From positions 130,662 to 194,661 of the forward strand of contig FPJT01000004.1 of NCBI GenBank assembly GCA_900119535.1: a stretch of DNA of 64,000 bases. Direction: 5' to 3'. The notes below the pieces were generated by a model. That model searched no databases. It was not told the origin of the DNA and worked only from the letters and a program-made list of their open reading frames with translations. Position 1 is the first letter of the stretch. Every line of letters begins with the position of its first letter. Made by a program: the position numbers and the translations under genes. The stretch is from Ruminococcus sp. XPD3002. Lineage in GTDB: Bacteria > Bacillota > Clostridia > Oscillospirales > Ruminococcaceae. Shown piece by piece: positions 26,426 through 35,018 of this stretch.

Positions 26426-26559
26426 TTCAATTAATCAATTAACAGAATATTAAGATGATATGACTAAAATAATAACACCGCATAGCTTAAAATATGTTAG
26501 CATTATAAAGACAAACTATACGCTGACAGAGCTGTAATTGATAAAAGGGAGGTGGTCGA

Positions 26560-27741
26560 ATGAACAATTTCACTGGTGGCCATTCTGCCGACATTATAAA
26601 CGTTGTTGATGAGTTCGACTACTCCACACAGCACAGCTCATACAACACAGAGTTTATCAAATGGCGCAAACAAAGGAATAATCCTTTTACTTTCAATTTC
26701 AGAGCAAATCAAAGAGAAATAGTGTACATCGAGGGACGCGGCTTCGTCGCTCGTTATCCCCTTGAAGAAGAAAACGATGTTCTCTCGAAAATATTCTATA
26801 CCCTCGGTCTGGCTGCTCTGATATGGCTGGTCATGGATACTATCGCCATAAAACTGGTCGCTCAAGTGCTTTCTATATTCGGCTTTTCTATACATACCAC
26901 CATTTTCAATTCCTCACTTTACGGAGGCAGCGTAGAGATAGTTTCTCTCCTCATCGCTTCGTCCTTACTTAAAGTGTTAGTCCCGACAATTTTTCTCAAC
27001 AGCAAGTTTAAAGTCCCGAAAAATGTAAGAAAAATGGATAAGATGACTCATCCGATCGGTCTCGTCCTCGCACTGTCAATGACGCTTATCCTGTGTACCA
27101 TAAATTTCCTTCCAAAGGCATACTCCAATGATACACGGGAAATATACGCATATTTCAGTACGCTGAATACGGATGTCGAAATGTGGGGACAATTGGAAGT
27201 TGTTATCTATTCTCTTTTCGATATCGTCATTATGTCGATCCTTTCCGAGCTTTTCTTCAGAGGAGCTATGTTCGCAGTACTCAGGCAGTTCGGCGATCCC
27301 TTTGCGATCCTTATAACATCGGTCACCGCCGCAATGCTTACAACAGATCTACGTGAAGCTATCCCCGTATTCTTCCTTTCGCTTATCGCATCTTACGGAA
27401 TGCTCAGGAGCGGCTCTATATTCACCGCAATGTCCGTAAGCGTAATATACAAGATGTATGAGCTTGCGATAACGCTTCTCGAGGTCGATCCCTCCGAAGA
27501 TATGCCGCTTACAAGGAATTTCTTCATACTCATTGTATTCATAACAGGCGCTATATTACTGTTCATCGCATGGCTCATCGATAAAAACGGAACGGATGAC
27601 GAAAGTCCCGCTCACGGTCTGGCTATCTTCACCTCAAAGCAGACATTCGGAATGAGAGTTTTCAACTCTGTGAAGATATTCCCGTATTCGGCAGTTGCCG
27701 CTGTATGCTTCGTCTATGCGATTATAAAACTGGTGTACTAA
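26560..27741 (+). CDS. CPBP-type intramembrane protease homologue, probably inactive
   Basis: A 393-residue membrane protein with a soluble N-terminal region (about 1-75) and eight or more helices. The segment SELFFRGAMFAVLRQFGDPFAILITS aligns with motif 1 of CPBP (Rce1-like) proteases, normally EExxxR, but the first Glu is Ser. The expected FxxxH motif 2 is replaced by AAMLTTD, so catalytic residues appear lost. It may be a non-catalytic relative with a scaffold role. GGGAGGTGG precedes the ATG. The stop overlaps the tadA start by one base. Confidence 0.7.
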   Translation: MNNFTGGHSADIINVVDEFDYSTQHSSYNTEFIKWRKQRNNPFTFNFRANQREIVYIEGRGFVARYPLEEENDVLSKIFYTLGLAALIWLVMDTIAIKLVAQVLSIFGFSIHTTIFNSSLYGGSVEIVSLLIASSLLKVLVPTIFLNSKFKVPKNVRKMDKMTHPIGLVLALSMTLILCTINFLPKAYSNDTREIYAYFSTLNTDVEMWGQLEVVIYSLFDIVIMSILSELFFRGAMFAVLRQFGDPFAILITSVTAAMLTTDLREAIPVFFLSLIASYGMLRSGSIFTAMSVSVIYKMYELAITLLEVDPSEDMPLTRNFFILIVFITGAILLFIAWLIDKNGTDDESPAHGLAIFTSKQTFGMRVFNSVKIFPYSAVAAVCFVYAIIKLVY

Positions 27742-28241
27742 TGGAAAAATACATGAAACGTGCCCTTGAACTGGCACAGGCTGCCGCCGCCGAAGGCGAA
27801 GTTCCCGTAGGCGCAGTCGTTGTAAAGAAAACTACGGGAGAGATAATCGGCGAAGGAAGAAATATGCGTGAGACTCAGAAAAACGCTCTCGCACATGCCG
27901 AAATACAGGCTATAGACCAGGCTTGCCGAAAACTCGGCGGCTGGAGGCTCCCCGAATGTGCTATCTATGTCACCCTTGAGCCCTGCCCAATGTGCTGCGG
28001 CGCTATCATCAACTCAAGGATAGACGATGTTTATTTCGGTGCCTACGACCTCAAAAGCGGCTCCGCCGTGTCTGTACAGCATATGTTCGAGCTTCCATAT
28101 AACCACTTCCCGAACGTTGAAGGCGGGTTAATGCAGGAGGAATGTTCGGCTGTTCTGTCGGAATTCTTCAGACAGCTCAGGATAAAACATAAAATGCTAA
28201 AAGAAATAAAGTCTCTTGACAAAGTTACGGACTCTGAATGA
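27741..28241 (+). CDS. tadA: tRNA-specific adenosine deaminase TadA
   Basis: Converts A34 to inosine in tRNA-Arg(ACG). The 166-residue protein has the zinc site HAEIQAID (HAE, with catalytic Glu) and PCPMCCGAI, the VPVGAVVV segment, and the family end FFRQLR. The start MEKYMKRALELAQAA at 27741 overlaps the upstream stop (TAATG). The gene is closed by a strong terminator overlapping its stop codon. Confidence 0.95.
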   Translation: MEKYMKRALELAQAAAAEGEVPVGAVVVKKTTGEIIGEGRNMRETQKNALAHAEIQAIDQACRKLGGWRLPECAIYVTLEPCPMCCGAIINSRIDDVYFGAYDLKSGSAVSVQHMFELPYNHFPNVEGGLMQEECSAVLSEFFRQLRIKHKMLKEIKSLDKVTDSE

Positions 28242-28257
28242 CAGAGTCCGTTTTTTA
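28227..28257 (+). terminator. Terminator of tadA
   Basis: ACGGACTCTG/CAGAGTCCGT (28227-28236, 28242-28251) followed by TTTTTATT; the stop codon lies in the loop. Confidence 0.85.
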
Positions 28258-28417
28258 TTGCTCTCTCAATTAATCTTTGCCCCAAAGGCAAAGTCAGAAA
28301 AGTAATATATCAAGAAAGGAAAGCACAGGAACACTTTCGCATTTCAGTTTTTCCTGACGCAGAGAAATATTCTTTATGGCAAGCATCTGACGGCAAGGTT
28401 CAGTTGAGAGAGCAATA
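28256..28417. repeat. 162-bp element with terminal inverted repeats, copy 1
   Basis: The ends are TATTGCTCTCTCAA and TTGAGAGAGCAATA, a perfect 14-bp inverted repeat. The middle contains GGAACACTTTCGCATTTCA and CTGACGCAG. A second copy at 57474-57635 has exactly the same length, similar ends and the same central motif. No open frame is inside; it looks like a MITE or a structured RNA unit. Confidence 0.75.
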
Positions 28418-28470
28418 TATTCAATAAATTAATTTATGCACATGCTTAACAAATCGCCCCTTTTTCTATT

Positions 28471-28499
28471 GACATCCTTTTCTAAAAAGTGTATAATAT
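28471..28499 (+). promoter_or_regulatory. Consensus sigma-A promoter of rny
   Basis: TTGACA (28471-28476), a 17-base spacer and TATAAT (28494-28499): a perfect match to consensus. The predicted leader is about 270 nt long. Confidence 0.85.
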
Positions 28500-28570
28500 T
28501 TATGTTGTATTTATTTGCAGAAGTATTACTTATACAGGCGTAAATTGCAGCTTTGTTTTAGATCATTGAT

Positions 28571-28714
28571 CCGCCTTCCGCTTTCATCAGCAGTTTCAGG
28601 CGGTTCATTATATGATACCGAAGCAAAAAGGACGGTATGTCCAACCATGTTTTCGGGTCCTTCGCCGGACTCTTGATATATTACAAATGAATAAAATATC
28701 GCGGCATTTACCGC
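28571..28714 (+). promoter_or_regulatory. Structured 5' leader of rny
   Basis: A series of hairpins: CCGCC/GGCGG (28571-28575, 28599-28603), GGAC/GTCC (28630-28633, 28639-28642), GGGTCC/GGACTC (28655-28660, 28667-28672) and GCGG/CCGC (28701-28704, 28711-28714). A competing stem ATACCG/CGGTAT (28615-28620, 28633-28638) excludes the second. No known riboswitch class is recognised. Confidence 0.5.
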
Positions 28715-28780
28715 CTGAGTAGTAGTAATCAGTTTTATGATACAAACTATATTTACAATTACGAAAAGGAGGGAATGCTC

Positions 28781-30379
28781 ATGAACCCGATTTTAGCTAT
28801 TGTTCTTATCTTGATAGCTCTCACAGCAGGTTTCTTCATCGGTAAGACCATTTTCTTCGGCAAAGGCGTTGAAGCAGGCGTTGAAAAACGTAAGCAGGAA
28901 GCAGAATCCATAACAGGTTCCGCCGAAATGCAGGCTAAACGTATCGAAGAACAGGCTAAACGTCTTATCGCAGATGCCGAAAAAGATGCAGACAATAGAA
29001 AGAAAAGCGCGCTCATCGAAGCAAAGGACGAGATCCATAAGCTCCGCAGTGAAGCTGATAAGGAGATAAAGGACCGCAGATCTGAACTGTCACGTCAGGA
29101 AAGACGTATACAGCAGAAAGAGGAAAATCTCGACAAGAAAAATGATAATCTTGAGAAAAAGGACGAGCTTCTCAATCAGAAGATAAAGTCCGCTGAGGAA
29201 AAACTTCAGGAAGCCGAGGCTATCAAGAAGACAGAAATGGATGTCCTCGAAAGGATCTCTGAGTTCACTAAGGATCAGGCTAAGGAATACCTTATATCCA
29301 AACTCGAGGATGACCTCGTACACGAAAAAGCCGTTAAGATAGCAGCCTATGAGCAGCAGCTCAAGGACGAATGTCAGGAGAAGGCAAGAAGCTACATATC
29401 TCTCGCTATCGCTAAGGTCGCTGCCGATCAGGTGTCTGAAGCAGCCGTGTCTGTCGTTCCTCTGCCAAACGATGAAATGAAAGGCCGCATCATAGGCCGT
29501 GAGGGACGTAATATCCGTACCCTCGAGACTCTTACAGGCGTTGATCTCATCATCGACGATACGCCTGAGGCTATCACTCTTTCCTGCTTCGACCAGATAC
29601 GCAGAGAGGTCGCAAGGATCGCCCTTGAAAAGCTCATCGCTGACGGACGTATCCATCCTACACGTATTGAGGAAATGGTCGATAAGGCTCGCCGTGAGGT
29701 AGAGTACCGCATCAAACAGGAAGGCGAACGCGCTGTAATCGAAACTAACGTTCATGGCCTTAACCATGAGCTCATCAAGCTCATCGGTCGTCTGAAATTC
29801 CGTACAAGTTACAGACAGAATGTCCTCGATCATTCTATCGAGGTCGCTAAGCTCTGCGGCGTTCTCGCTTCGGAACTTGGTGTAGATGCTAACGTTGCAC
29901 GCCGTGCAGGACTGCTCCACGATATCGGTAAGGCTCTTACCTCAGAGATCGAGGGCTCTCACGTTCAGATCGGTGTTGACGTTTGTAAAAAATACAACGA
30001 AAGTCCTGTTATTATCCATGCCGTTGAAGCTCACCACAACGATGTTGAGCCAAAAACGGTCATCGCCTGCATAGTTCAGGCTGCCGACGCTATCTCCGCT
30101 GCAAGACCTGCCGCAAGAAGTGAAAACTATGAAAGCTATATCAAACGCCTTCAGAAGCTTGAGGAGATATGCACCTCCTACGAGGGTGTCGAGAAGTGCT
30201 TTGCTGTTCAGGCAGGACGTGAAGTCAGGATCATGGTCCTCCCAGAGGTCATCAACGATGAGAAAATGGTCATCGTTGCAAGACAGATCGCTCAGCAGAT
30301 CGAGTCCGAAATGGACTATCCGGGACAGATCAAGGTCAATATCATCCGCGAAAGCAGAGTTACTGACTACGCAAAATAA
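28781..30379 (+). CDS. rny: Ribonuclease Y
   Basis: Membrane-bound endoribonuclease that starts mRNA decay in Firmicutes. The 532-residue protein has an N-terminal membrane helix (about 4-24), a long charged coiled coil (about 30-190), a KH domain around [26 protein letters not shown], and an HD domain with LLHDIGKA and VEAHHND. The second ATG (28781) is chosen because AGGAGGG at 28767-28773 is seven bases away; the first ATG at 28775 is too close. It has its own promoter, structured leader and terminator. Confidence 0.95.
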   Translation: MNPILAIVLILIALTAGFFIGKTIFFGKGVEAGVEKRKQEAESITGSAEMQAKRIEEQAKRLIADAEKDADNRKKSALIEAKDEIHKLRSEADKEIKDRRSELSRQERRIQQKEENLDKKNDNLEKKDELLNQKIKSAEEKLQEAEAIKKTEMDVLERISEFTKDQAKEYLISKLEDDLVHEKAVKIAAYEQQLKDECQEKARSYISLAIAKVAADQVSEAAVSVVPLPNDEMKGRIIGREGRNIRTLETLTGVDLIIDDTPEAITLSCFDQIRREVARIALEKLIADGRIHPTRIEEMVDKARREVEYRIKQEGERAVIETNVHGLNHELIKLIGRLKFRTSYRQNVLDHSIEVAKLCGVLASELGVDANVARRAGLLHDIGKALTSEIEGSHVQIGVDVCKKYNESPVIIHAVEAHHNDVEPKTVIACIVQAADAISAARPAARSENYESYIKRLQKLEEICTSYEGVEKCFAVQAGREVRIMVLPEVINDEKMVIVARQIAQQIESEMDYPGQIKVNIIRESRVTDYAK

Positions 30380-30387
30380 GCGACACA

Positions 30388-30418
30388 CTGCGGACGGCTC
30401 AGGCTGTCCGCAGTTTTT
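30388..30418 (+). terminator. Terminator of rny
   Basis: CTGCGGAC and GTCCGCAG form the stem (30388-30413), followed by TTTTTT. Confidence 0.85.
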
Positions 30419-30474
30419 TCTGACTGTCGGATACAATAATCTTCTGTCCGAAAGGGCAAGAAAGGTCCAGAATT

Positions 30475-32013
30475 ATGGCTAAAGAAATATTCCACACCAC
30501 GGAAAAATCAAACTTCATTCTTAATATGACAGAGGAAAAATACTCACAGCTCGCCTCATACGGTCTGCTGGGCGCTATGTTCCTCGCTCCGCTCTTTACT
30601 CTCATCCCCGAAATAGCTGACAACTCGGGACTGTACGCTATGGCCGCCGGCGGACTTGCAGTTGCGGGAGTTGCCTGTATGGTGCTTGCACTCATATCCG
30701 CAATGAAAAATTACATCAAGGGCAAACTCATCGTCCCCTGCTGCGCTTTCGCCGCCCTTTTCATTTGGGCAATAGTTTCAGTCGTTGATTCATACGATAT
30801 TACTATCTCGATTTACGGCTTTACAGGTCGAGGCGAAGGCATCCTCGCTATACTTTTCTATTTCAGCTTCTTCGTGACCGCACTCTCTATCAAAAGAGAA
30901 CAGGCAATGAATACTATCATCACAGGTCTTGTGGGAGTCGGTCTTCTCCACTCGCTTATCGGTATCATTCAGATAATCACTGGTGAACCCGGTGAGTATA
31001 AGAGAATCTCCTCAACAGATGAGATATATGCTGCTTCAGGACTTGCTCAGTCGCCACTTTTCCTTGCAATGGTGCTTACCGCTGCAATGATTGCTGCAAT
31101 GGTGGGATTCGTCCGCAGCAGCAGCAAGAAACAGCGTACTTTCTTCATCGTTTCAACCTGTGTGATGTCATTTGTTATGATGTTCACCTACTCATTCATC
31201 GGTATATGCGGACTTGTACTCGCTGTGCTGATGGGTGTTATATCAGTCTTCAGTTCAAAGGCTCCCAAAAAACGCCTTGCATTGGTTTTCGCAGTTATAC
31301 TTCCTGCCTGTGCCGCTTTCCTTATCGTTCAGGCAGGTATCATAGGCAATGTGGACGGCTATTCGCTCCATGACGGAAAGCTCCTCTGGTGGGCGGACGG
31401 CTACTTCCGTATCTCTGCATCAGGTATGCCAGACAGTGACAAGGTTGACATCGATGATACCTTCGATGTTTACTACAAGCTCAACGACCGCACCAAGAAT
31501 ATCATCTCAACTCACGCTCTTACAGGTACAGGTCCCGATCAGCTCGTACTGCCTCAGCTCTATACCAATCCTTTTGCGGATGATCCGGAAAAAACTGACG
31601 TTGACCTCCGTGATATTATCGAGGTTAACAACGGTACCTTCGATAAGGTTTACAACGAGTACCTTTATACTGCCGCTACAAGAGGTATCCCCTCGCTGGT
31701 CGCTCTTATAGCCGTACTTATCTCGGCTGTAGCAGTTGGTATCACGAACCTTAAGCGCAAGGTCTCATGGACATTCCCCGTATTATTCGCGGTAACTGTC
31801 GGCGGTATACTCATCTTCTTCATCGGATGCAGCAATATCGCTTATTCACCTATCTTCTGGACTGCCGCAGGTGCTTCATGTGCGGAGATAATGAAAAATA
31901 AGCCACAGACAGAAGCTGCGGCTAAGAAAACAGCGGATACTTCGACTGAGAAAGCAACTGAAAAAACCGAAAAATCAGGCAGCAAAAACAAGAAGAAGTC
32001 CAAGAAAAAGTAA
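30475..32013 (+). CDS. O-antigen ligase-like membrane protein
   Basis: A 512-residue polytopic membrane protein with about ten to twelve helices. A large extracytoplasmic loop (about 295-400) contains THALTGTGPDQLVLP and NEYLYTAATRGIPSLVAL, the pattern of Wzy/WaaL-type polymerases and ligases, enzymes that transfer or polymerise surface glycans. The C terminus is a Lys/Thr-rich tail ending KNKKKSKKK. The gene stands alone, with no glycan cluster nearby, so its substrate is unknown. Confidence 0.72.
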   Translation: MAKEIFHTTEKSNFILNMTEEKYSQLASYGLLGAMFLAPLFTLIPEIADNSGLYAMAAGGLAVAGVACMVLALISAMKNYIKGKLIVPCCAFAALFIWAIVSVVDSYDITISIYGFTGRGEGILAILFYFSFFVTALSIKREQAMNTIITGLVGVGLLHSLIGIIQIITGEPGEYKRISSTDEIYAASGLAQSPLFLAMVLTAAMIAAMVGFVRSSSKKQRTFFIVSTCVMSFVMMFTYSFIGICGLVLAVLMGVISVFSSKAPKKRLALVFAVILPACAAFLIVQAGIIGNVDGYSLHDGKLLWWADGYFRISASGMPDSDKVDIDDTFDVYYKLNDRTKNIISTHALTGTGPDQLVLPQLYTNPFADDPEKTDVDLRDIIEVNNGTFDKVYNEYLYTAATRGIPSLVALIAVLISAVAVGITNLKRKVSWTFPVLFAVTVGGILIFFIGCSNIAYSPIFWTAAGASCAEIMKNKPQTEAAAKKTADTSTEKATEKTEKSGSKNKKKSKKK

Positions 32014-32021
32014 TACAAAAC

Positions 32022-32058
32022 GAGGGAAGTCCTTATTAAAAGGACTTCCCTCTGTTTC
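32022..32058. terminator. Bidirectional terminator between convergent genes
   Basis: GAGGGAAGTCCTT (32022-32034) and AAGGACTTCCCTC (32040-32052), with T-rich sequence on the plus side. Confidence 0.8.
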
Positions 32059-32095
32059 TTTGTTCAGTATTTACTTTAAAGTCCGGTCCGAAAGG

Positions 32096-33463
32096 TCATT
32101 CCTTTTCTCCGAACATACGGACTGCCTTAAGCATTATAGCACATTCAAGACGTTTCTTTTCAAGCTCACAGGATATCTTGTGAGCTTTTCTTATATCGCC
32201 CATATACTGGTAATTATTGGCGTTGCATCCGCCGCTGCAATAGAACTTCGCCCAGCACTCACGGCAATCGGGCTTCGAGTATACATGTGCCTTTGCGAAG
32301 TCTGCCTTCATCTCCTGATTGAATGTGCCCTCGTCGATATTGCCCATTTTGTATTCGTCGATGCCTACGAACTGGTGACACGGGAAAATATCTCCGTCGG
32401 GAGTTATGGCTACATAGTCATTTCCGCAGCCGCAGCCTCTCAGGCGCTTGATAGCACAAGGTCCCTGATCCAGGTCAAGCATGAAGTGGAAGAAATTGAA
32501 CTTCTTTCCGTTCTTCTCGTTTTCAAGTATGCGGTCCGAAAGACGGTCATACTCTGCGAATACCTCGGGAAGGTCCTCCATAGTGAGAGCGTACTCGTCT
32601 CCCTCACCTACAACAGGCTCAATGGATATCTGATCGAAGCCTGCATCGTAAAGTGCGAAAACGTCCTCGGAGAAGTCCTTGTTCCTGTTAGTGAAGGTGC
32701 CGCGGACATAATACTCCTTATCGCCTCGTCCTGCAACGAGCTTCTGGTACTTCGGTAGGATAGTGTCATAGCATCCCTTTCCGTTCGCAAGAACGCGGAA
32801 GTAGTCATTTACCTCCTTGCGCCCGTCAATGGAAAGAACCACGTTGGACATCTCACGGTTGATGAAATCTATCTTTTCGTCGTCAAGAAGGAGTCCGTTT
32901 GTTGTGATAGTGAAGCGGAACTTCTTGTTGTATTCCTTTTCGCGTGAACGGGCATACTCGACTATCTGCTTTACAACCTTGAAGTTCATAAGAGGCTCAC
33001 CGCCGAAGAAGTCCAGTTCGAGGTTAGGACGATCGCCTGAATTTTCAAGCAGGAAGTCTATGGCATGTTTACCTGTTTCATAGGACATAAGCTTTCTGCC
33101 CTTGCCGAAGTCGCCTGTAGATGCGAAGCAGTACTTGCAGCGGAGCTGACAGTCATGTGCTATATTAAGGCACATAGCCTTTACAGGTGAAGCCACGGAA
33201 TACTTGGCATACTTCTCGTAGTCGTCCTCGGAGAAGAGTATCTTATCGTTATAGAGCTCGACTATCTCCTCATAGCACTCCTTTATATCCTCGGGTGAGT
33301 ATTTTTCCGAGAGCTTATCCATAGCCTCCGCTGGACATTCCGCGTCAAAAGGCGGCTGAACATAGTCCAGAAGGTCGAATGTAAGGTCATCGACTATATG
33401 TACTCCGCCGCTGTTTACGTCGAGGACTATATCATAGCCTTTAAGTTTATACTTATGTATCAT
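32096..33463 (-). CDS. scfB: SCIFF peptide radical SAM maturase (SPASM domain)
   Basis: Radical SAM enzyme that forms Cys-to-Thr or similar thioether links in the SCIFF peptide. The 455 residues contain the SAM cluster motif CQLRCKYCFAS (CX3CX2C, about 108-115), and a C-terminal SPASM region with GCGCGNDYVAITPDGDIFPCHQFVG and CRECWAKFYCSGGCNAN, whose cysteines bind auxiliary clusters. An N-terminal peptide-recognition region precedes it. AAAGGG lies upstream of the ATG. It follows the SCIFF peptide gene, separated by an attenuating hairpin. Confidence 0.95.
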   Translation of the reverse strand: MIHKYKLKGYDIVLDVNSGGVHIVDDLTFDLLDYVQPPFDAECPAEAMDKLSEKYSPEDIKECYEEIVELYNDKILFSEDDYEKYAKYSVASPVKAMCLNIAHDCQLRCKYCFASTGDFGKGRKLMSYETGKHAIDFLLENSGDRPNLELDFFGGEPLMNFKVVKQIVEYARSREKEYNKKFRFTITTNGLLLDDEKIDFINREMSNVVLSIDGRKEVNDYFRVLANGKGCYDTILPKYQKLVAGRGDKEYYVRGTFTNRNKDFSEDVFALYDAGFDQISIEPVVGEGDEYALTMEDLPEVFAEYDRLSDRILENEKNGKKFNFFHFMLDLDQGPCAIKRLRGCGCGNDYVAITPDGDIFPCHQFVGIDEYKMGNIDEGTFNQEMKADFAKAHVYSKPDCRECWAKFYCSGGCNANNYQYMGDIRKAHKISCELEKKRLECAIMLKAVRMFGEKE

Positions 33464-33501
33464 AGTAATAACCCTTTCTTTTTCACAGCTTATTTTTCAG
33501 C

Positions 33502-33535
33502 AAAAAATATGAGGCAGCATAAAATACTGCCTCAT
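33502..33535 (-). terminator. Attenuating hairpin between scfA and scfB
   Basis: Minus strand: ATGAGGCAG/CTGCCTCAT (33535-33527, 33517-33509) followed by ATTTTTT. It probably lowers maturase expression relative to the peptide. Confidence 0.75.
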
Positions 33536-33557
33536 AAGACTTTCGTAAAGCGATCGC

Positions 33558-33695
33558 TTATCTCTCGCACTTCTGGTTAGCAACAGTGCATGAAGTCTTG
33601 CAAGCAGACTGGCATGAAGCCTGGCACTTGCCGCATCCGCCCTTCTGAGCAGATTCCTTAAGGTTAGCCTTATTGATAGTCTGAATATGTTTCAT
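33558..33695 (-). CDS. scfA: SCIFF peptide (six cysteines in forty-five residues)
   Basis: Ribosomally made peptide, near-universal in Clostridia, modified by the adjacent radical SAM maturase. The 45 residues begin MKHIQTINKANLKESAQKGG, and the six cysteines lie at positions 21, 24, 28, 32, 36 and 43, exactly the family count and length. Its role in the cell is unknown. AGGAGG lies just upstream of the ATG. It heads the scfA-scfB transcript from the promoter at 33743-33771. Confidence 0.95.
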   Translation of the reverse strand: MKHIQTINKANLKESAQKGGCGKCQASCQSACKTSCTVANQKCER

Positions 33696-33742
33696 TGTAA
33701 TTTCCTCCTGTTTGGTTTACGGCATACCTGCCTATCAAATAC

Positions 33743-33771
33743 ATTATATCACATTTCCCGTGATTTTTCAA
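33743..33771 (-). promoter_or_regulatory. Promoter of scfA-scfB
   Basis: Minus strand: TTGAAA (33771-33766), a 17-base spacer ending in TGTGA, and TATAAT (33748-33743). Confidence 0.8.
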
Positions 33772-33851
33772 TAGTTTTTTCTCCAAAAGCAAACTTTGGA
33801 TATTTTGTACAATAATATCAGTTGAATATCATCATAATAGACACAGCAGCG

Positions 33852-34787
33852 CTACTTTTTGTTGTTCCGCATCATCAGTATCGTCATTATCGATACAACG
33901 CCTATTATCATGAGCGTAGGGTATATCCACGATGAATCAAAGGGCAGAGTTCCCGTCTGTATGTTCATTCCGTAGTAGCCTACGATGATATTCGGTATCT
34001 CGAGTATGACCGTTATGATAGTCAACCGCCACATAACGATATTCTGGTTATTGGATATTACCGATGAGAAGCCGTCCATCATACTCGAAAGGATACCGCT
34101 GTAGATGCTTGCCATCTCGATCGCCTGTTTCATCTCGATGAGAACGTCCTCAAGGAGGTCCTGATCCTCGTCGTAGAGCTTGATTACTCTTCCTCGGTGT
34201 ATCTTTTCAATTGTAGCTTCGTTGGCTTTCAGTGAAGTTGAAAAATAGACCAGTGACTTTTCAAGTGCAAGGAGCTGCATGAGAAGCTCATTCTTCATGG
34301 CGTCATGAAGCTCCTGTTCTGCTGCGGATGATATCTTGTCTATCTGCTTCAGGTGCATAAGGAACAATGCTGCAATTCGCAGAAGCAGCTGTAGTACGAA
34401 CCTCGTCTTGAAATCGGGACGAAGGTTTCGTATTGTTCCCCTTGTAGCCTCGTCAAGAAGCTGAGTCTGCTGAAGGGATATGGTGAAAACATACTCCTTT
34501 GTTATTATGATGCCCATAGGAAGGGTATAGAACATCTTTGTCTTATCCTCATCCATTGATGATACAGGTGTATCTATGATAACAAGAGTCTGTTCGTCCT
34601 CACGCTCGATACGTGACGACTCTTCCTCATCGAGTGCGGACTTTACGAATCCGCTGTCAAGACCGTAAACATCGATAAGCTCCTTTATCTCCTGGGGAGT
34701 TGGCGCTATTACCGATATCCAGCAGCCTGCAGTCGCTTCATCGCACTGTGTGAATCTTCCGTCTGTGTTAGTGTAAAAACAAATCAT
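33852..34787 (-). CDS. corA: CorA-family Mg2+ (or divalent cation) transporter
   Basis: Membrane channel of 311 residues that imports Mg2+ as a pentamer. The long cytosolic N-terminal domain (about 1-245) ends in a stalk helix; two C-terminal membrane helices follow, with the signature YYGMNI (GMN) at the end of the first and a basic MRNNKK tail. An in-frame stop lies two codons before the ATG at 34787, so the start is fixed. No strong Shine-Dalgarno sequence is adjacent; the good one (AAGGAG, about 34826-34831) lies upstream of an intervening hairpin and can be masked by pairing. See the leader and uORF entries. Confidence 0.92.
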   Translation of the reverse strand: MICFYTNTDGRFTQCDEATAGCWISVIAPTPQEIKELIDVYGLDSGFVKSALDEEESSRIEREDEQTLVIIDTPVSSMDEDKTKMFYTLPMGIIITKEYVFTISLQQTQLLDEATRGTIRNLRPDFKTRFVLQLLLRIAALFLMHLKQIDKISSAAEQELHDAMKNELLMQLLALEKSLVYFSTSLKANEATIEKIHRGRVIKLYDEDQDLLEDVLIEMKQAIEMASIYSGILSSMMDGFSSVISNNQNIVMWRLTIITVILEIPNIIVGYYGMNIQTGTLPFDSSWIYPTLMIIGVVSIMTILMMRNNKK

Positions 34788-35012
34788 GGGTTATTTGTGT
34801 CCCTGCACAGAGTCAGGGACAGCTCTCCTTTCTCCGGAAATTACTTCGGCACAGACAGAAAGGAGCTGCCGTTCTTCAGTCTGCTTACAAAGCGGAACAC
34901 TGACGAAAGGCGCACAGAATGAGCCTGCCGAAGCTTTTAGTTGAGAATTTTATACTCCCATAAGGGTCAGGATTCATATTGCACCTCCGTATCCTGCTTT
35001 AAAGCATAGTAT
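34788..35012 (-). promoter_or_regulatory. Regulatory leader of corA with alternative RNA pairings
   Basis: A leader of about 225 nt holding a 30-codon uORF. Segment 1 (34933-34926, CTTCGGCA, inside the uORF) pairs with segment 3 (34851-34844, TGCCGAAG), extended by CAGAC/GTCTG (34883-34879, 34856-34852). Segment 2 (34865-34857, CTCCTTTCT) pairs with segment 4 (34833-34825, AGAAAGGAG, the candidate corA ribosome binding site). Order 1-2-3-4 makes 1:3 and 2:4 compete. A further hairpin GTCCCTG/CAGGGAC lies at 34820-34799. It does not match the M-box. Confidence 0.65.
34885..34977 (-). CDS. corA leader peptide (uORF)
   Basis: A 30-residue open frame beginning MNPDPYGSIKFSTKSF and ending in ...QCSAL, then TAA. 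CCTCC on the plus strand at 34984-34988 gives GGAGG six bases before the ATG, an ideal ribosome binding site, stronger than that of corA itself. Transcription should start near 35012. The early Pro-Asp-Pro resembles the Glu-Pro-Asp-Pro start of MgtL, the enteric leader peptide whose translation is unstable at low Mg2+. Codons 15-18 overlap the pairing segment that controls the corA ribosome binding site. Coding status is inferred from the site and context. Confidence 0.65.
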   Translation of the reverse strand: MNPDPYGSIKFSTKSFGRLILCAFRQCSAL

Positions 35013-35018
35013 ATTTAC

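Noticed and set aside
34788..35012. M-box (Mg2+) riboswitch upstream of corA
   Set aside because: The conserved M-box segments are not present. The uORF plus competing stems explains the leader better, although a covariance search would be decisive.
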